Shown in pieces: positions 62,951-64,000 of a DNA stretch of 64,000 nt. Position numbers and translations under genes: made by a program. The notes under the pieces were generated by a model that was not told where the DNA came from, did no database searches, and saw only the letters and a list, made by a program, of their open reading frames with translations. The stretch comes from Collimonas sp. OK607. GTDB lineage: Bacteria; Pseudomonadota; Gammaproteobacteria; Burkholderiales; Burkholderiaceae_D. Where the stretch lies: positions 1-64,000 of the forward strand of contig NZ_FOKF01000002.1 of the NCBI RefSeq assembly GCF_900111995.1. The letters run 5' to 3'. How positions within the stretch are numbered: position 1 is the stretch's first letter; each line of letters begins with the position of its first letter.

Positions 62951-62967
62951 TGTTCCGTTATGTGACA
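62951..62967 (+). promoter_or_regulatory. Dyad TGT-N11-ACA upstream of cytochrome c gene
   Basis: TGTTCCGTTATGTGACA, extended by flanking CC and GG, lies 30 bp before the sigma-54 promoter at 62998. Its TGT-N11-ACA layout and TGTTC start match the site at 50361. It is also close to the activator gene start, so it could serve autoregulation. Confidence 0.5.
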
Positions 62968-62997
62968 GGAAAAATGTGCCGTATGTGGAATTTCCGC

Positions 62998-63013
62998 TGG
63001 CACGGCAATTGCT
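62998..63013 (+). promoter_or_regulatory. Sigma-54 promoter for pedF-type cytochrome c gene
   Basis: TGGCAC-GGCAA-TTGCT matches the -24/-12 consensus at every defined position. Transcription would start near 63025, 30 bp before the ATG. Confidence 0.88.
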
Positions 63014-63054
63014 GAACTCTCCTCATTCTTTTAAAAAACTGTTGAGGAGACTAT

Positions 63055-63525
63055 ATGAAAACCATCCGAACCATCATTTCAGCGTGCGCTTTGCTGGCCG
63101 CTGCATCCATGCCCGTGACAGCCTCAGCGCATGGCGACGTAACCCCGCAAGCTATCGACACCAAGACCTTGCCGCCGCTCGGCAAAGAGTGGCGAGACGA
63201 GAATCCTTACCGCGGCCAGAAAGAGGCGATAAAGATCGGTACCTCGGGTTACGCGGAAAATTGCGCGCGTTGCCATGGATTGCAGGCGCAATCCGGTGGC
63301 ATCGCTCCCGACCTGCGTTTGCTGGATCGCGATTGCGTCGACCTGAAGGGAGATGTCAAAAAGCAAGCTTGCTATAAAGAAACTGATAAATATTTCCTGA
63401 CATCCATCCGTCACGGGAAAGTGCGTAACGGCGCGGTCTACATGCCGCCGTTCGAAGGCATCCTGAACCAGGAAGCAATGTGGTCCATCAAGGCTTACCT
63501 TGAGACTGTGCGCGCGATTAAATAG
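63055..63525 (+). CDS. pedF: Cytochrome c-550 PedF-like
   Basis: The 156-residue precursor has a signal peptide ending A-S-A-H. The mature protein starts H-G-D-V-T-P-Q-A-I-D-T, has the haem site C-A-R-C-H-G and the axial methionine in Y-M-P-P-F-E-G. R-D-E-N-P-Y-R-G is typical of PedF. It accepts electrons from PQQ-alcohol dehydrogenases. Three extra cysteines-type positions (D-C-V-D, Q-A-C-Y) suggest a disulfide. Sigma-54-driven, followed by a XoxJ-like gene 87 bp on. Confidence 0.92.
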   Translation: MKTIRTIISACALLAAASMPVTASAHGDVTPQAIDTKTLPPLGKEWRDENPYRGQKEAIKIGTSGYAENCARCHGLQAQSGGIAPDLRLLDRDCVDLKGDVKKQACYKETDKYFLTSIRHGKVRNGAVYMPPFEGILNQEAMWSIKAYLETVRAIK

Positions 63526-63612
63526 TCGACGTGGCCGCGTCGCCGGTTGAAATCCGGCTGGCGCGATCATCCCGCATATGACTGCCGATACTAAACACCG
63601 GAGCGCCGCATC

Positions 63613-64000
63613 ATGACCAAAATTTCTTACAGAGCCTGTATCGCGATACTGGCGCTCATTTGCCTGTTCCTGGGTATTAGTCCGCCGGTAAGAGCCGGGG
63701 AAGATTTTTCAAAAATAAAGCAGTCGGGAATATTGAAGGTGGCGGTGTACAACGAGTTCGCGCCATTTTCGGCGGGTGGTGGCGGCATCGATATCGATCT
63801 GGCCGAAGCGCTGGCGAAAAAAACGGGATTGAAGCTGAGTCTGCTACCGTTTCCGGCGGGCGACGATCTCGACGAAGATTTGCGCAATATGGTGTGGAAA
63901 GGCCACTATCTCGGGTACGGTCCGGCCGATGTGATGCTGCATGTACCGGTAGACCCGAGTCTGATGAATCAGAATGACAAGGTGGAAATTTTCGCGCCAT
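63613..64000 (+). CDS. Quinoprotein-associated substrate-binding-like protein, MxaJ/XoxJ type (3' truncated by window edge)
   Basis: The 129 visible residues begin with a signal peptide ending P-V-R-A-G-E. The type-3 solute-binding start follows as S-G-I-L-K-V-A-V-Y-N-E-F-A-P-F-S and G-I-D-I-D-L-A-E-A-L-A-K-K-T-G, then G-P-A-D-V-M-L-H-V-P-V-D, a segment characteristic of quinoprotein-dehydrogenase-associated members. XoxJ/MxaJ proteins are thought to help mature or activate the dehydrogenase in the periplasm. The frame is open to the window end. Confidence 0.85.
   Translation, partial: MTKISYRACIAILALICLFLGISPPVRAGEDFSKIKQSGILKVAVYNEFAPFSAGGGGIDIDLAEALAKKTGLKLSLLPFPAGDDLDEDLRNMVWKGHYLGYGPADVMLHVPVDPSLMNQNDKVEIFAP

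Overview
The window looks like the chromosome of a Gram-negative betaproteobacterium of the order Burkholderiales, most likely Oxalobacteraceae (Collimonas-like). This rests on the GC content (judged by eye at roughly 55 percent), Burkholderia-type porins, the NMT1/Ssu-type transporter style and the pedF/exaC/pqq gene arrangement; no rRNA or tRNA gene is present to confirm it. Apart from one clear REP-type repeat pair, no insertion sequence, phage or CRISPR array was seen.

Layout. (1) 1-6.9 kb: catabolism of quinate/shikimate and protocatechuate. It holds a 5'-truncated 3-oxoadipate enol-lactonase, a PcaR-type IclR regulator, the two domains of a 3-dehydroshikimate dehydratase (QuiC) encoded by separate genes around a shikimate-dehydrogenase-like gene, a porin and a metabolite:H+ symporter. 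(2) 6.9-17.3 kb: a TolC-MFP-RND efflux operon that carries its own two-component system, and a second two-component system upstream of it. (3) 17.7-37.5 kb: an accessory uptake/sensing island. It has an NMT1/Ssu-type ABC transporter, four PstS-like binding proteins (five domains) without any pstCAB, a TonB-dependent receptor, two related small secreted proteins, an orphan histidine kinase closely resembling the kinase at 15.2 kb, an outer-membrane barrel protein, a YVTN propeller, a PepSY-ferredoxin-reductase fusion, a second NMT1-type binding protein and a duplicated secreted protein. (4) 37.5-43.4 kb: a D-apionate-type sugar acid cluster (GntR regulator, DUF1537 kinase, RuBisCO-like protein, ApnO-like oxidoisomerase, MFS transporter). 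(5) 43.9-64 kb: PQQ-dependent alcohol oxidation. It has a PQQ-alcohol dehydrogenase with the lanthanide-type Asp-Tyr-Asp signature, acetaldehyde dehydrogenase, DUF779 protein, acyl-CoA synthetase, pqqABCDE, a PedF-type cytochrome c, a XoxJ-like binding protein, a flavinylated NosR-like membrane protein with its ApbE, cytochrome b561, a PQQ-associated propeller, a porin and an AcoR-like sigma-54 activator.

Two regulatory circuits can be read directly from the DNA. First, five intergenic regions (15.1, 17.5, 31.9, 33.2 and 33.3 kb) carry the same operator: four units in exact 11-bp phase (CTGAA/TTCRG-type half sites followed by TTCAGAAA.., TTCAGGTCCRA and TTTAA-type units). This architecture is typical of OmpR-family response regulators. 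It links the efflux operon, the NMT1 ABC transporter, a PstS-like operon, the YVTN propeller and the PepSY-reductase operon into one regulon. Second, five near-consensus sigma-54 promoters (43.86, 48.70, 49.01, 50.47 and 63.00 kb) precede the propeller/cytochrome b561, NosR-like/ApbE, porin, exaC-exaA and cytochrome c units. The only sigma-54 activator gene in the window is the AcoR-like one next to them. Together these suggest that ethanol-type alcohols are oxidised in the periplasm to acetaldehyde and acetate and activated to acetyl-CoA, with electron carriers co-induced.

The most unusual part is region 3 with its operator: a multi-binding-protein, TonB-receptor and efflux system of unknown substrate. 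A metal or metallophore is a reasonable guess, but the sequence does not show it.
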